DNA of 64,000 nucleotides from Noviherbaspirillum galbum (GCF_010974945.1 NZ_JAAIVB010000085.1:217913-281912), one strand, 5' to 3'. Numbered from the stretch's first letter, positions 53,269 through 62,279 are shown. Numbers and translations are program-made. Notes: generated by a model from the sequence alone, not told the origin.

Positions 53269-54321
53269 TTATGCGGATTGGCTGATCGTCGCTTCACCGT
53301 ACATCTGAAAGCCGAGAACGTTGCTGAAGATCGGGTTTTCGTCAACGAGTAACTGCAGGCCCGGAAGCATCTTTTCAATGATTGGCTTGAAGATGGTTGC
53401 TCCACCTCCCGTCAGCACCACGTTACGAACATCCGTCATCGACTTCACACTATGCAACATGGCGTTGATCTGATCCTGAGCCTTCAATTCAACAATGGAA
53501 GTAAAGTCGGAAATATTGTGGTCCTTTCCAGCTGCATAGAAGGTCGAATCCTGGCCATTGAGCGCGTTATCGATATCCCGCAGGATTCGCGTCATGGCTT
53601 TCAGATCCGGATTGATATGGTCGGCAACTGCCATAAGCAGGGCGGAAACACCTCCTTGGTATGCGCCGCAACGGGCATCTTGGGCAACAATACCCTCAGC
53701 AAGGAACCAGTCAAAAGTTCCGTACCCGACATCCAAAACCAGATTGGTTTGTTTAGCCACTTTTCCATAAAGTCCGCGGGGCATGCTGTATGCGATCAGG
53801 GCGCCGACCGGTTGTGGCAAGACACGAGCTGCCTTTACCTCAACGCTGAATTGGTTGCCGGCGTTCGGCCGATCCTTTTTGTAGGGGTTGGGAATCGTAT
53901 GGCCACCGATAAGTCGCTCGCGCAAGGCGTCCTTGTGCACGTTATAAGTATTCATTGGCAAGCCTACGACGAGCAGATCGATTGCTGACACCGCCATCCG
54001 GTATAGCGAGCCACGAACTAGCGCAAGGTAGGGATCCGATATGGGGAAATTTGGGTTTAGGTTGCGACCAGAAGTCCCGTCGGTGTGATTCAGTGCAGTA
54101 TCACCGACAATGAAATTAGCGTTGTTTGCCTGGACGGCGATGTTATTGCTTTGGGCGAGCCCGAACAAGTCCCCAACAGATTCCGTCGATTTCGCCTTGG
54201 CGACAATGCTTGGGAAAACACCGACTTGCGCCGAGCCGTCCGCGGCCTTACCCAGATTCGATGTCGTGAATTTGTTGTTACCGTATCCAACGTCGTTGGC
54301 TCTCACAGTTTTTTGTGTCAT
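53269..54321 (-). CDS. actin-like ATPase, ParM/StbA family (PRTRC protein D-like)
   Basis: 350 aa; GAGGATGCA precedes ATG 54321. Actin-fold motifs: VRANDVGYGNNKFTTSNLGK (phosphate 1), LVLDVGYGTFDWFLAEG (phosphate 2) and VVLTGGGATIFKPIIEKMLP (adenosine). YLALVRGSLYRMAVSAIDLL and LLVVGLPMNTY match the PRTRC-D subgroup found on plasmids and ICEs. It should form filaments that move DNA copies apart. This gene in a chromosomal island points to an integrated plasmid-like element. Confidence 0.82.
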   Translation of the reverse strand: MTQKTVRANDVGYGNNKFTTSNLGKAADGSAQVGVFPSIVAKAKSTESVGDLFGLAQSNNIAVQANNANFIVGDTALNHTDGTSGRNLNPNFPISDPYLALVRGSLYRMAVSAIDLLVVGLPMNTYNVHKDALRERLIGGHTIPNPYKKDRPNAGNQFSVEVKAARVLPQPVGALIAYSMPRGLYGKVAKQTNLVLDVGYGTFDWFLAEGIVAQDARCGAYQGGVSALLMAVADHINPDLKAMTRILRDIDNALNGQDSTFYAAGKDHNISDFTSIVELKAQDQINAMLHSVKSMTDVRNVVLTGGGATIFKPIIEKMLPGLQLLVDENPIFSNVLGFQMYGEATISQSA

Positions 54322-54380
54322 TGCATCCTCAGGTTAGTGGAACAGTTGGATTTTCCGCTGACCGCCCCCTGAGAAACCTC

Positions 54381-54411
54381 GCGAATAACCCGTCGAAATG
54401 GGTTAATTCGC
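54381..54411. promoter_or_regulatory. inverted repeat upstream of the ParM-like gene
   Basis: GCGAATAACCC / GGGTTAATTCGC, 11-bp stem with one bulged T and an 8-nt loop, 60 bp before the ATPase start. It could be an operator or part of a centromere. Confidence 0.5.
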
Positions 54412-55461
54412 ATTTGAACCGTTGAAAATAGCGTCTTGATGCCGCACCGAGGTCGAAAACTACAAAATATGGCGGGTATTTATACGCGACCAGGTCAGTT
54501 TCTTTCAGACCCCGTCAGGCACGATAAAATTTGTCCGCTAGCAGTAAAAAATAGCGCGATCAGGACACTTTTTAAAATCGAAATTCGAGGCTGCCGCGGT
54601 TCGGTTATGCATGGCTAAATCGGATGATTTTAGGAGCGGAATTTGACCTGGAGGCTTGAATAAGTGAGTGAATTCTCTGAGATGTAGACGCGGCATGACG
54701 GCAACCCAGCGGCGTTTAAGAAAAAGCGCTTGACAACTCCGCTATCCGTATTCAAAAATGCATCCCATCAGCGACCCACGTCGCGATACCAGCTGCCGGA
54801 TGCAGCAGAGCATTAGGCCCGATCGGCCTACACTGAAAGATCAGTAGCACAAAAAACGGCATCGCCGTTTTTTTAAAGACTTTGTTTTCGGAATGTGCTG
54901 AAAACAGAGTTTGGAAAAAATGAGGTTTCATGCGGCTTCCCGGACGATTTTGGGAAAAAAAACTGCAGTGACAACCTCCCCAAATCACGTCAAATCCGAA
55001 CCTTGACTCTGTCGCAAAGACAGACGGTTGACTCCTATTGGCCCCACTAATTGGGGCAGGATGACCGCATCAGGTGCCCAACGCCATGACGGTGGCAGTC
55101 GTGACTCTCGTTGAGGATCGAAGGATTTGATTTGTATCCCCCATGTACCTCAAGGACATGGCGTTGGCGCGGAACGACAAAGCGCCTTACAGCGGCTCCG
55201 ACGCGGGGCCGTTCCCGATCTGACATGGTTACCCATCTCAATCAGGCTCTCCATCACCCAGAAATGGGACGAGGAGAGGTTCGTACGTTTTTTAAGAAAA
55301 TTCGCCCCGCAACGCACGTAGGCGTGCCCCCGTCCAAGGTTTGGATAGTTAAGTTGTAAAGCTCACGAAAATTACACGCGTCTGATGTAGACGGCGTGCG
55401 CCGAACATTGAGTTTGCGCATACGGTCGACGTGGGAGTCAGGCGCAGAGCGAGGAATGGAA
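54412..55461. other. kilobase-long AT-richer intergenic region
   Basis: No frame has both a ribosome site and protein-like composition. It contains the terminator at 54851 and a TTGACA at 54732-54737 that may be a promoter element. Such a gap next to parM often holds the partition site or an origin; I see no iteron array. Confidence 0.4.
54851..54874. terminator. strong bidirectional rho-independent terminator
   Basis: AAAAAACGGC-ATC-GCCGTTTTTTT, A-tract, short GC stem, T-tract. Confidence 0.85.
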
Positions 55462-56430
55462 ATGAAGGTAATAGAAACGAATCAATTGCCCCGTCGCCGC
55501 TCGGCGGTTTTTCAAAGTAGTGGTCCAGAGAAGCCAACACATGGCGGTTTTAAACCGAAATTGGATTGGGTCATCGCTCAGCACGTTCACAAGAAGGTCG
55601 GCAAGTCGGGGCACGCCTCGTTGCAAACGCAAAAGACCCGCACGAACGTGTTGTTTAAGTGCTTCGGTGAGTTGAGAAACGAGTGTGGTTGCAAGATTGA
55701 AGATCCTAAAAATATAAAACCACGCCACATAGGGCGGCTCGTGCAACTTTGGAAAGCGAAAGGAATTGCCGCTTCGACGATCAAAAACAATTTATCGATC
55801 CTGGCAATCTTTTGTGAGTGGGTGGGGAAGCCAGGCCTGGTTAAGCCGATGGCTTATTACTGCCCCGAATTAAAAGTCGAATATGCGGCCAAAGTCGACA
55901 AATCACCGTCCAAGAACGAAATCGATGTTAAGGACTTGGTGAGCAAAATGTATGCGTATGACCGGCATGTGGCCATGCAGTTTCTGTTTGCAATGGCCTT
56001 TGGCGCGCGGGTGCGGGAGACCTGCTGCTTCAAACCGCACGTCAACGATAGGGGCCTCTATATAGAAATGAGCCAGGGGACCAAAGGCGGCCGCTATCGG
56101 ACCGTGCCTATTGAAGAGCCGTTCCAGAAATTTGTGCTAACTGCGCTCAAGAACCATGTGCCTGCGAGGAACCGACACCATCCCGGATATATCGCCAATC
56201 CTAACAAAACCCTCGCCCAAAATGAGCGCAGGTATGAATACGTAATGTCCAAATTTGGGATCACGAAAGCCGATTATGGGTTTACAAGCCATAGTTTGCG
56301 CCAACAATATGGATGTGATTCCCTCGAGAAGTGGGGGATAACAGCGACTGTGCGAGGCGGCACCGGCAAGATAAGCGACGAAGTATTGGACGCCGTGTTG
56401 AAAAACAATCTCGGGAAGGAGCCGATTTGA
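55462..56430 (+). CDS. integrase-type protein lacking the catalytic tyrosine
   Basis: 322 aa. ATG 55462 has GAGGA nine bases upstream; ATG 55456 is too close to it. SAM-like core-binding domain with VLFKCFGELRNECGCKIEDP and KAKGIAASTIKNNLSILAIF, then catalytic Arg in AMAFGARVRETCCFKP and the HxxR box in FTSHSLRQQYGCDSL. After VRGGTGKISDEVLDAV the protein ends without the usual HxxxxTxxxY segment. It resembles the integrase-domain proteins of PF12834/12835 type but is truncated. The stop overlaps the next ATG, so it leads an operon of small genes. Confidence 0.7.
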   Translation: MKVIETNQLPRRRSAVFQSSGPEKPTHGGFKPKLDWVIAQHVHKKVGKSGHASLQTQKTRTNVLFKCFGELRNECGCKIEDPKNIKPRHIGRLVQLWKAKGIAASTIKNNLSILAIFCEWVGKPGLVKPMAYYCPELKVEYAAKVDKSPSKNEIDVKDLVSKMYAYDRHVAMQFLFAMAFGARVRETCCFKPHVNDRGLYIEMSQGTKGGRYRTVPIEEPFQKFVLTALKNHVPARNRHHPGYIANPNKTLAQNERRYEYVMSKFGITKADYGFTSHSLRQQYGCDSLEKWGITATVRGGTGKISDEVLDAVLKNNLGKEPI

Positions 56431-56879
56431 TGACGAGGTTGAGCAAAAAACAACTGGACCGGATGGCCGCGGTTGACCAGGCCTTTACGAACGCGGTGGC
56501 GTTAATCCCTTCGTCGCCGAACCAGGCCAAACATGACGTTCAGAAGATTGCCGAGCGTTACCGGGGGATCACTATCCCGCCTTCAATGTCGAAGGAACAG
56601 GCCCGTCGCGTACTTAGCGACTTTGCGTACCACCAGGTCAGCGAATCACTCGGTCACGGGCGCAAATCGGTCATCCCGGCATATTCCGGCGCCTTTCTCG
56701 CTGGCCGGAGATCTGGGGAAGCGACTCTACAAGCGGTGAGAGAGGCGAAGGAGCGGGCGGACAAACGGAAGGAAGAGGCAGCGGCAAAGACATCTGTCAA
56801 GCGCAAGCCTGTCGGCGAAATTCCCAACGACCCGATCTGGGCCCTGGTACTGGGAAAGCCCTTATCTCATAAAGATTGA
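56430..56879 (+). CDS. small basic protein, paralogue of the 57182 gene
   Basis: 149 aa; AAGGAG nine bases before ATG 56430, which overlaps the integrase stop (ATGA). IAERYRGITIPPSMSKEQAR and RVLSDFAYHQVSESLGHG align with IAELHKGLHIPPGLSEEEAQ in the gene at 57182. Lys-rich C-terminal part (ERADKRKEEAAAKTSVKRKP). Nucleic-acid binding is plausible; no known domain. Confidence 0.6.
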   Translation: MTRLSKKQLDRMAAVDQAFTNAVALIPSSPNQAKHDVQKIAERYRGITIPPSMSKEQARRVLSDFAYHQVSESLGHGRKSVIPAYSGAFLAGRRSGEATLQAVREAKERADKRKEEAAAKTSVKRKPVGEIPNDPIWALVLGKPLSHKD

Positions 56880-57181
56880 GATTGGACGTGATACGCCGGC
56901 TTCCAACCTGACCAACTGATCCAATTTGCGGCTGGTCCGGCGCCGCCGCCGATTGGGTAGAGACCGTCTCGCTAAGACAAGCCGTGATGAATACGGGATG
57001 ACGAACGAAGCGATGACGAACGCTAGGTTGTGTTCCACGCACTGTAGACGGCGGCAGCCAGATGCGTGCGGATTGCTGAAGGATTGAGGGCGCAGAAGCT
57101 TGAAATTGGCGCCCGCAAGGGAAGCGTTGAAGTAATGACACCTGTGAGAATTCACGGCCACATGATTAAGGAGTAGAACTG
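56880..57181. other. 302-bp gap with a short repeat
   Basis: GATGACGAACG occurs twice (56997-57007, 57012-57022). No gene. Confidence 0.4.
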
Positions 57182-57523
57182 ATGGCAAAGAACGGTAGAA
57201 AGTATCGAGGCGAGACTAAAGAGGAACGGGAGCGGAGGGAAGCCAAGGCGGACCAGTTTTTTAAGAGGGCAGTGTCGATGCTCAAGCCGCCAAAGGTCGA
57301 CACCGAAGAGATTGCAGAGTTACACAAGGGACTTCATATCCCTCCTGGACTGAGCGAAGAAGAGGCCCAGAAATTACGAACAGAGTTTGGGTACGCTCAG
57401 CTTACCTTAAAACTTTTGGCGATGATCGCCAGTTGGTCGTACACCGGCCTGCCGTTTGACTTCCAGCCCCTATACCTTCAGCAACTTAAGCGGCGAGAGC
57501 GTGCGATGAAAAGGAAAGGCTGA
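57182..57523 (+). CDS. small basic protein, paralogue of the 56430 gene
   Basis: 113 aa. MAKNGRKYRGETKEERERRE is followed by IAELHKGLHIPPGLSEEEAQ and KLRTEFGYAQLTLKLLAMIA. The shared core (I-A-E-x-x-x-G-x-x-IPP-x-(S/L)-S-x-E-x-A, then F-x-Y-x-Q) shows duplication from the gene at 56430. Unlike it, this copy lacks the Lys-rich tail. Ribosome site AAGGAG near 57170. Confidence 0.6.
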   Translation: MAKNGRKYRGETKEERERREAKADQFFKRAVSMLKPPKVDTEEIAELHKGLHIPPGLSEEEAQKLRTEFGYAQLTLKLLAMIASWSYTGLPFDFQPLYLQQLKRRERAMKRKG

Positions 57524-57541
57524 CATAGAAAAGGAGCCGAC

Positions 57542-57806
57542 TTGGGGGGTAGGTCGAGCACAACACAGCGAAAGCAACGGGCCGCTGTCTACCAATTCGC
57601 CACTGACATGGTGACATTCACCCTTGTCGCGGGTTATCAGGAGAACTCCCTCAAGGGGCGCCAGGTTTACTGGAACGGTGATTGCGGTCGCTCCCAAGTC
57701 ACTGAGAGGCCTTCCCCAAGAGCATGGGCTGGATTGTGCAGGCGGGGAATTATTCGGTTCGGAATACCCGATCGTGCTTATGAAGGAGGTTGACGATGCA
57801 GAATAG
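57542..57806 (+). pseudogene. small protein gene with a +1 frameshift
   Basis: TTG 57542 with AAAGGAG five bases upstream reads VTFTLVAGYQENSLKG, then loses sense. One frame over, the sequence continues ARFTGTVIAVAPKSLRGLPQ and EHGLDCAGGELFGSEYPIVL to TAG 57804. Removing one G of the run AAGGGGCGCC at about 57655 rejoins them into one protein of about 87 residues. It is a natural lesion, a sequence error or a slippery site. The end overlaps the next gene. Confidence 0.55.
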
Positions 57807-57981
57807 TAAGGAGGGACAACTGGCGAATGAGCCGGCGCCGACCGCAGAGCAACTTGCTCCGATTTGGTCAGGCGCCAGGCGGATCGGTGTAGAGACGGCC
57901 GCTGGAGCAGGAATGACCAAAATGCTTGTCGAACTGGCGCTTGCCCGTCCCAACGAACAGCTGCGTTACCTTTGCTGTTGA
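57796..57981 (+). CDS. small protein, cut short by an insertion
   Basis: 61 aa; textbook AAGGAGG before ATG 57796. QNSKEGQLANEPAPTAEQLA, then PIWSGARRIGVETAAGAGMT and LARPNEQLRYLCC. The stop comes where the 26-bp repeat begins (57976), so the native C-terminus has probably been lost. Function unknown. Confidence 0.6.
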   Translation: MQNSKEGQLANEPAPTAEQLAPIWSGARRIGVETAAGAGMTKMLVELALARPNEQLRYLCC

Positions 57982-58001
57982 CGTTCACCGAAAACTGACC
58001 C
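57976..58001. repeat. 26-bp direct repeat, copy 1
   Basis: Begins TGTTGACGTTCACCGAAA and ends ACTGACCC; identical to copy 2 at 59921-59946, same orientation. It may be an IS end or a recombination site flanking the IS3 remnant and fic. Confidence 0.85.
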
Positions 58002-58111
58002 ATTGGGAATGTTCTACGTGAACATCAATAGGCCACATTACCAAGTCCCAGCAGCAGGTACTGAACCAGCAAGAGAACTGAGGTGTACTGTCAATAACGG
58101 ACACTCTTGTT

Positions 58112-58510
58112 TCAAGCAACCTGCACGAATTCCCAAGAGTCGGCAAACATGGCGGGTGCCACGTAGCCAAGGCCTGAATGGCGCCGCTGGCGGTTGTAAA
58201 AGATTTCGATGTACTCCTGGATCGCTGCCCTGGCTTGAGCCCGCGTCGGATACCGCTGATGATGCGTCATCTCGTTCTTCAGGCTGCCCCAGAAGCTTTC
58301 CATCGGCGCATTATCATGGCAGTCTCCCTTGTGCGACATCGACGCCCGTATGCCGAACTGCTCCAGCAGTTGGCGATAGGCATGAGCACAATACTGGGCG
58401 CCCCTGTCGGAATGATGAATCAGTCCTGCTGCCGCTCGCTTGTTGCGTACCGCATGCTTAAGTTCCGTCGAGCAATATTCGCATTCAAACTGCAGCTCGT
58501 AACATGCCAA
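58112..58510 (-). pseudogene. IS3-family transposase OrfB, C-terminal fragment
   Basis: About 130 residues of the rve domain: AGLIHHSDRGAQYCAHAYRQ (second catalytic Asp), SHKGDCHDNAPMESFWGSLK (catalytic Glu) and HHQRYPTRAQARAAIQEYIE. The first catalytic Asp and OrfA are missing. The end near 58080-58110 (TGTCAATAACGGACAC) resembles an IS3 terminus. Confidence 0.8.
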
Positions 58511-58548
58511 GATACGGCCGTGAGGCGCATCCCCTCAATTTCACCTCG

Positions 58549-58603
58549 CAATTTGAGGCGTATGGTGTATATTCACCAGATACACGTCACAATTTGATTC
58601 GTA
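58549..58603. promoter_or_regulatory. paired repeats ahead of fic
   Basis: CAATTTGAGGCGTA (58549-58562) and CAATTTGATTCGTA (58590-58603), 12 of 14 equal, 41 bp apart (about four helical turns). Between them GTGTAT / ATACAC forms an inverted repeat. The second copy abuts the fic ATG. Confidence 0.5.
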
Positions 58604-58606
58604 TTA

Positions 58607-59770
58607 ATGACCCTTTCGCCTCAATATATCTGGCAACGCGTTGACTGGCCACGATTCAGGTTTGACCACAGCCGCCTTTTGCCTACTGTTGCCGCCGCAC
58701 GGCGAGCGCAGGGCATACTGCTTGGCAAAGCCAGTGCAATTGGTCTTCACGCTCTTCCAGGGGCAGAAAATGAAGTCTGGGTCTCAGAGGCCATCGCCAC
58801 AGCGGCCATTGAGGGCGAAAAACTCAACCTCGATGCTGTCCGATCGTCTGTCGCGCGACGCCTTGGGCTTCAAAACCCACCCGCGGGGCCTGTCTCGCGT
58901 CATGTAGAAGGCCTGCTCGACGCGATGGCGGATGCGTCCCGCCATTGGGAAGAACCGCTTTCTCGCGACAGGCTTTGTAGCTGGCAAGCGGCCCTGTTTC
59001 CCACGGGGTATTCGTCCATTCGCCAGATCAAGGTGGGCGATTTCCGGACCGATCCCATTGCCGTCATGTCCGGACCAGAAGGCCGGGAAACATCCCATTA
59101 CGAAGCGCCGCCTGCCGAACAGCTAGAGAGTGAGGTCGGCACATTTCTCACCTGGTTTAACCGGACGCGTGCCGGCGAAGATACGGCTGATATCGATGGA
59201 TTGGTGCGGGCAGGCCTCGCTCACCTCTGGTTTGAAACGTTGCACCCGTTTGAAGACGGTAACGGCCGCGTAGGGCGAGCAATTATCGACATGGCCTTGG
59301 CCCAGGATATCCAGCAGGCCACACGGCTGTTTGGGATCTCTCGCCGAATGGCCACTGCACGCGACGAATACTACCTGCAGCTAGAGCGGGCACAGAAGGG
59401 CGATCTGGACGTGACGGAGTGGATTTGCTGGTTCACCGACCAGTTCAAGTTGGCATGCGAGGAATCGGCGCTCATCCTTGATAGGTCTCTTGAAAAAGCC
59501 CAATTCTGGGCAGAACACGCTGGCAAGTCTCTTAGCGAGGCCCAACGGAAGGTCGTCAACGTGCTCCTCGACGCCGGCCCGCAGGGCTTTGATGGCGGCA
59601 TGAGCACGCGGAAGTACGGCAGCTTGGCTCGTGTGTCGCCAGCCACTGCTTCACGCGACCTTGGAGCGTTGGCAAGACTTGGGATGCTAACCATAACGGG
59701 GCAGGGAAAATCGACGCGTTACTGGATCAATCTTGACGGCTGGGTAAAGGAACGCGTCACAGGTGAATGA
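58607..59770 (+). CDS. Fic domain protein with N-terminal inhibitory helix
   Basis: 387 aa. Catalytic motif HPFEDGNGRVGR with His213, full consensus HPFxxGNGRxxR, so AMP transfer to hydroxyl side chains is expected. The inhibitory motif TAAIEG at residues 65-70 ([ST]xxxE[GN]) makes it a class II, self-inhibited Fic. The C-terminal part (SARKYGSL-like with STRKYGSLARVSPATASRDL) is a winged helix that may bind DNA. Flanked by IS remnants and repeats; no strong ribosome site. Confidence 0.9.
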   Translation: MTLSPQYIWQRVDWPRFRFDHSRLLPTVAAARRAQGILLGKASAIGLHALPGAENEVWVSEAIATAAIEGEKLNLDAVRSSVARRLGLQNPPAGPVSRHVEGLLDAMADASRHWEEPLSRDRLCSWQAALFPTGYSSIRQIKVGDFRTDPIAVMSGPEGRETSHYEAPPAEQLESEVGTFLTWFNRTRAGEDTADIDGLVRAGLAHLWFETLHPFEDGNGRVGRAIIDMALAQDIQQATRLFGISRRMATARDEYYLQLERAQKGDLDVTEWICWFTDQFKLACEESALILDRSLEKAQFWAEHAGKSLSEAQRKVVNVLLDAGPQGFDGGMSTRKYGSLARVSPATASRDLGALARLGMLTITGQGKSTRYWINLDGWVKERVTGE

Positions 59771-59920
59771 CCGAATGCCGTCTCAAATTTGAAGGGAAGG
59801 ACCGAAATGGACAATATGACTTTTTGACTTTTCACTCGCTACGGCTCTGGGTAGGCATAGTGCTGTATGCGATTTTTTCCACGTTGCAAGAGGGATGAAT
59901 GGCCAACCGGACGGCCTGCT

Positions 59921-59946
59921 TGTTGACGTTCACCGAAAACTGACCC
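59921..59946. repeat. 26-bp direct repeat, copy 2
   Basis: Exact copy of 57976-58001, same orientation, 150 bp after the fic stop. The rest of 59771-60006 shows no gene. Confidence 0.85.
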
Positions 59947-60006
59947 TATCCGTACTGGGTGAAGAGAAAGTGCCGCTTGTCTTAACTCACGGCAAGTAAC
60001 CTAGCC

Positions 60007-61056
60007 TTAACTGGCTGCTTTTGCCGCATCCCCATTTGCCTCTAGCCGCTGCATCAGCGCAGTCCGCTCCTGCATCCACTCCAACTTTTCCTGCGTTAAT
60101 TCCGCGACCTTTTGCTCTGCCATCCGGGCAGTCTCGGCCAATAATGTCGCTTCGCGTTCGAATCCTGCAGCAGTTACACGCGCTTCGGTAACTTGGGCGC
60201 CGAGCATCGTGGCTTGCGACAGGGCGTCATCTCGCGCCACTGCACTCGCCTCAAGCCTTTCCGCGAGCCGATCCCGTTCAGTCCGAAGACTAATCGCCTG
60301 GTCCAGGTTGGCTTTCGATTCTTCCTTCGCCTGCTCAAGCCGACTTTCCAGCTGGCCGAGCTGCGCCTCCTGGCGTGCTTGTAGCACTTGCTGACTTGCC
60401 GTGCGTTGCTGGGCTGCAGTCAGTTCATGCTCAAGACGGCTGATCCGCTGTTCAAATGCCTGGCGGTCCGTCATGCGTTGCGCCGCGGTGGCTTCCTGAA
60501 AGTACTCGAACTGGGCGCGCGTTTGGTTTAGCTGCTGCTCGAGCGTGCCGACCTCGGCGGCACGGTCCGCCAGGCGGTGCTGCAACCCGTCCTTTTCCGC
60601 ACGGGTGGCGGCGAGGGTGGTGGTTTGGTTTTGATATTGCTGCTGCAAGTCTAACAGTACGGTTCGCAGTCGGGCACATTCTTCTTCAAGCGCGGTATGT
60701 GCAGTGCGAATCGCATCGCGTTCAGCGCGAAGTTGCCGCTCTGTAGCCGCGGCTTCCTGTAATGCCACGACGTGTTTTTCCCGAAGCGCCTCCGCCTGCA
60801 GGGTGAAGTCGGCTTGCATGTGCTGGTGCAGACCCTTGACCGCCTCGATCAGCGTCGCGGGCAGGCCAGACTCGGCCGCAGCGATTTCTCCCTGGTGTTC
60901 CTCTTTCCAACGCTTGAGGTAGGGGCTGATCGTGCTCTTGCTGCCGGTGCTGCCAAGCGCTTCCCGCACACTGTCGACAGTGGGACTTCTACCATCAGCA
61001 ACTAGCTGGGATGCCGCGCGTGCGACGTCCGTATAGGAAATACCTGCTCGAGCCAT
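60007..61056 (-). CDS. KfrA-like DNA-binding coiled-coil protein
   Basis: 349 aa. The N-terminal domain (ISYTDVARAASQLVADGRSP followed by TVDSVREALGSTGSKSTISP and YLKRWKEEH) is the KfrA HTH of plasmid proteins. Residues 70-340 are nearly unbroken coiled coil (AEKDGLQHRLADRAAEVGTL, RISRLEHELTAAQQRTASQQ). Divergent from the recombinase gene with a 170-bp spacer. Such pairs occur on mobile elements; role in partition or recombinase control is inferred. Confidence 0.82.
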   Translation of the reverse strand: MARAGISYTDVARAASQLVADGRSPTVDSVREALGSTGSKSTISPYLKRWKEEHQGEIAAAESGLPATLIEAVKGLHQHMQADFTLQAEALREKHVVALQEAAATERQLRAERDAIRTAHTALEEECARLRTVLLDLQQQYQNQTTTLAATRAEKDGLQHRLADRAAEVGTLEQQLNQTRAQFEYFQEATAAQRMTDRQAFEQRISRLEHELTAAQQRTASQQVLQARQEAQLGQLESRLEQAKEESKANLDQAISLRTERDRLAERLEASAVARDDALSQATMLGAQVTEARVTAAGFEREATLLAETARMAEQKVAELTQEKLEWMQERTALMQRLEANGDAAKAAS

Positions 61057-61228
61057 CTATCCCCTGCAAATATCATGTCATGTTACGTACGATTGTAACA
61101 CTGCTTTTATGTACGGAATGAGCAGCTTTTGCTCTAGGAGAATTTGGCATGCGATAAAGGCGCTTATCGCGGGTTATTCATTCACTCGCCGTGCTATCCT
61201 GCGCTGTTCCCCGTTACAGCTGCCCATC

Positions 61229-62248
61229 ATGAGCAACAAAGTGAATCCAAACGTGGACATTCCACAGTTGCCAAATGCCGATGCCGGAAACGGTACCAAC
61301 GTCGTCATGCGTAACGTCGATACACATGCGGAAATCACTCTGGCAGCCCGGCATCAGGCGTTTCTGGCGGCGGCGACCGCTGATAACACCCGCCGCGCCT
61401 ACCGCTCGGCGGTCCGCCATTTCCTGGCGTGGGGCGGGGTGCTGCCGTGCGATGAGGGCACAACGATCCGTTACTTGCTTGCGTTTGCCGATTCCCACAA
61501 TCCGCGTACGCTTGCCGTTCGCCTGACCGCACTGGCGCAGTGGCACCACCAACAGGGGTTTCCTGATCCGACCAGCACCCCGACGGTACGCAAGACGCTG
61601 GCCGGTATTGCGCGCCTACATGGCAAGCCCAAGCGAAAAGCCAGGGCGCTGCCGGTGGAGGACCTCGAGCGCATCGCGAGCCACCTCGCTGGACTGAGGA
61701 CACTGCGTGCGGGGAGGGATATCGCGTTGCTGCAGATCGGCTTTTTCGGTGGCTTCCGGCGCAGTGAACTCGTCAGCTTGGAGGTCAGTCATGTGGCATG
61801 GGAAAAGGACGGTATCGTGCTGACTTTGCCGCGATCCAAAACGGATCAGGAGGGCAGGGGGATCAGCAAGGCGATTCCCTATGGCGCAGGTGTTTGCTGT
61901 CCGGCCACGGCCTTACGGACCTGGCTCGATGTGGCCGGCATCGCTGACGGTCCGCTATTCCGGGCGATCACCAAGTGGGATGAAGTGCAGGCGAGGGCGC
62001 TGAATCCAGCCAGTGTCAATGCCATTCTTGAAAGCTGCGCCCGGGCCGCTGGACTGGAATCCGTGCCTGAACTATCGAGTCACAGCCTGCGGCGCGGCAT
62101 GGCGACCAGTGCCTACCGGGCCGGCGCCAGTCCGCGGGATATCAAGCGGCAGGGAGGATGGCGTCATGACGGGACAGTCCAAGGCTACATCGAAGAGGCT
62201 GGGCAGTTCGAAGAAAATGCGATGAATGCATTGTTGCGGCGCAAATAA
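61229..62248 (+). CDS. tyrosine recombinase / site-specific integrase
   Basis: 339 aa from ATG 61229. Core-binding domain TRRAYRSAVRHFLAWGGVLP. Catalytic residues: Arg in FFGGFRRSELVSLEVSHV, Lys in LPRSKTDQEG, HxxR in SHSLRRGMATSAYRAG, Trp/His in GGWRHDGTVQ and nucleophile Tyr in GYIEEA. Complete, unlike the one at 55462. It may mobilise the island or local segments. Confidence 0.9.
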   Translation: MSNKVNPNVDIPQLPNADAGNGTNVVMRNVDTHAEITLAARHQAFLAAATADNTRRAYRSAVRHFLAWGGVLPCDEGTTIRYLLAFADSHNPRTLAVRLTALAQWHHQQGFPDPTSTPTVRKTLAGIARLHGKPKRKARALPVEDLERIASHLAGLRTLRAGRDIALLQIGFFGGFRRSELVSLEVSHVAWEKDGIVLTLPRSKTDQEGRGISKAIPYGAGVCCPATALRTWLDVAGIADGPLFRAITKWDEVQARALNPASVNAILESCARAAGLESVPELSSHSLRRGMATSAYRAGASPRDIKRQGGWRHDGTVQGYIEEAGQFEENAMNALLRRK

Positions 62249-62279
62249 GCGCAAAAGTAACTGGCCTGGGGAACTGCGT

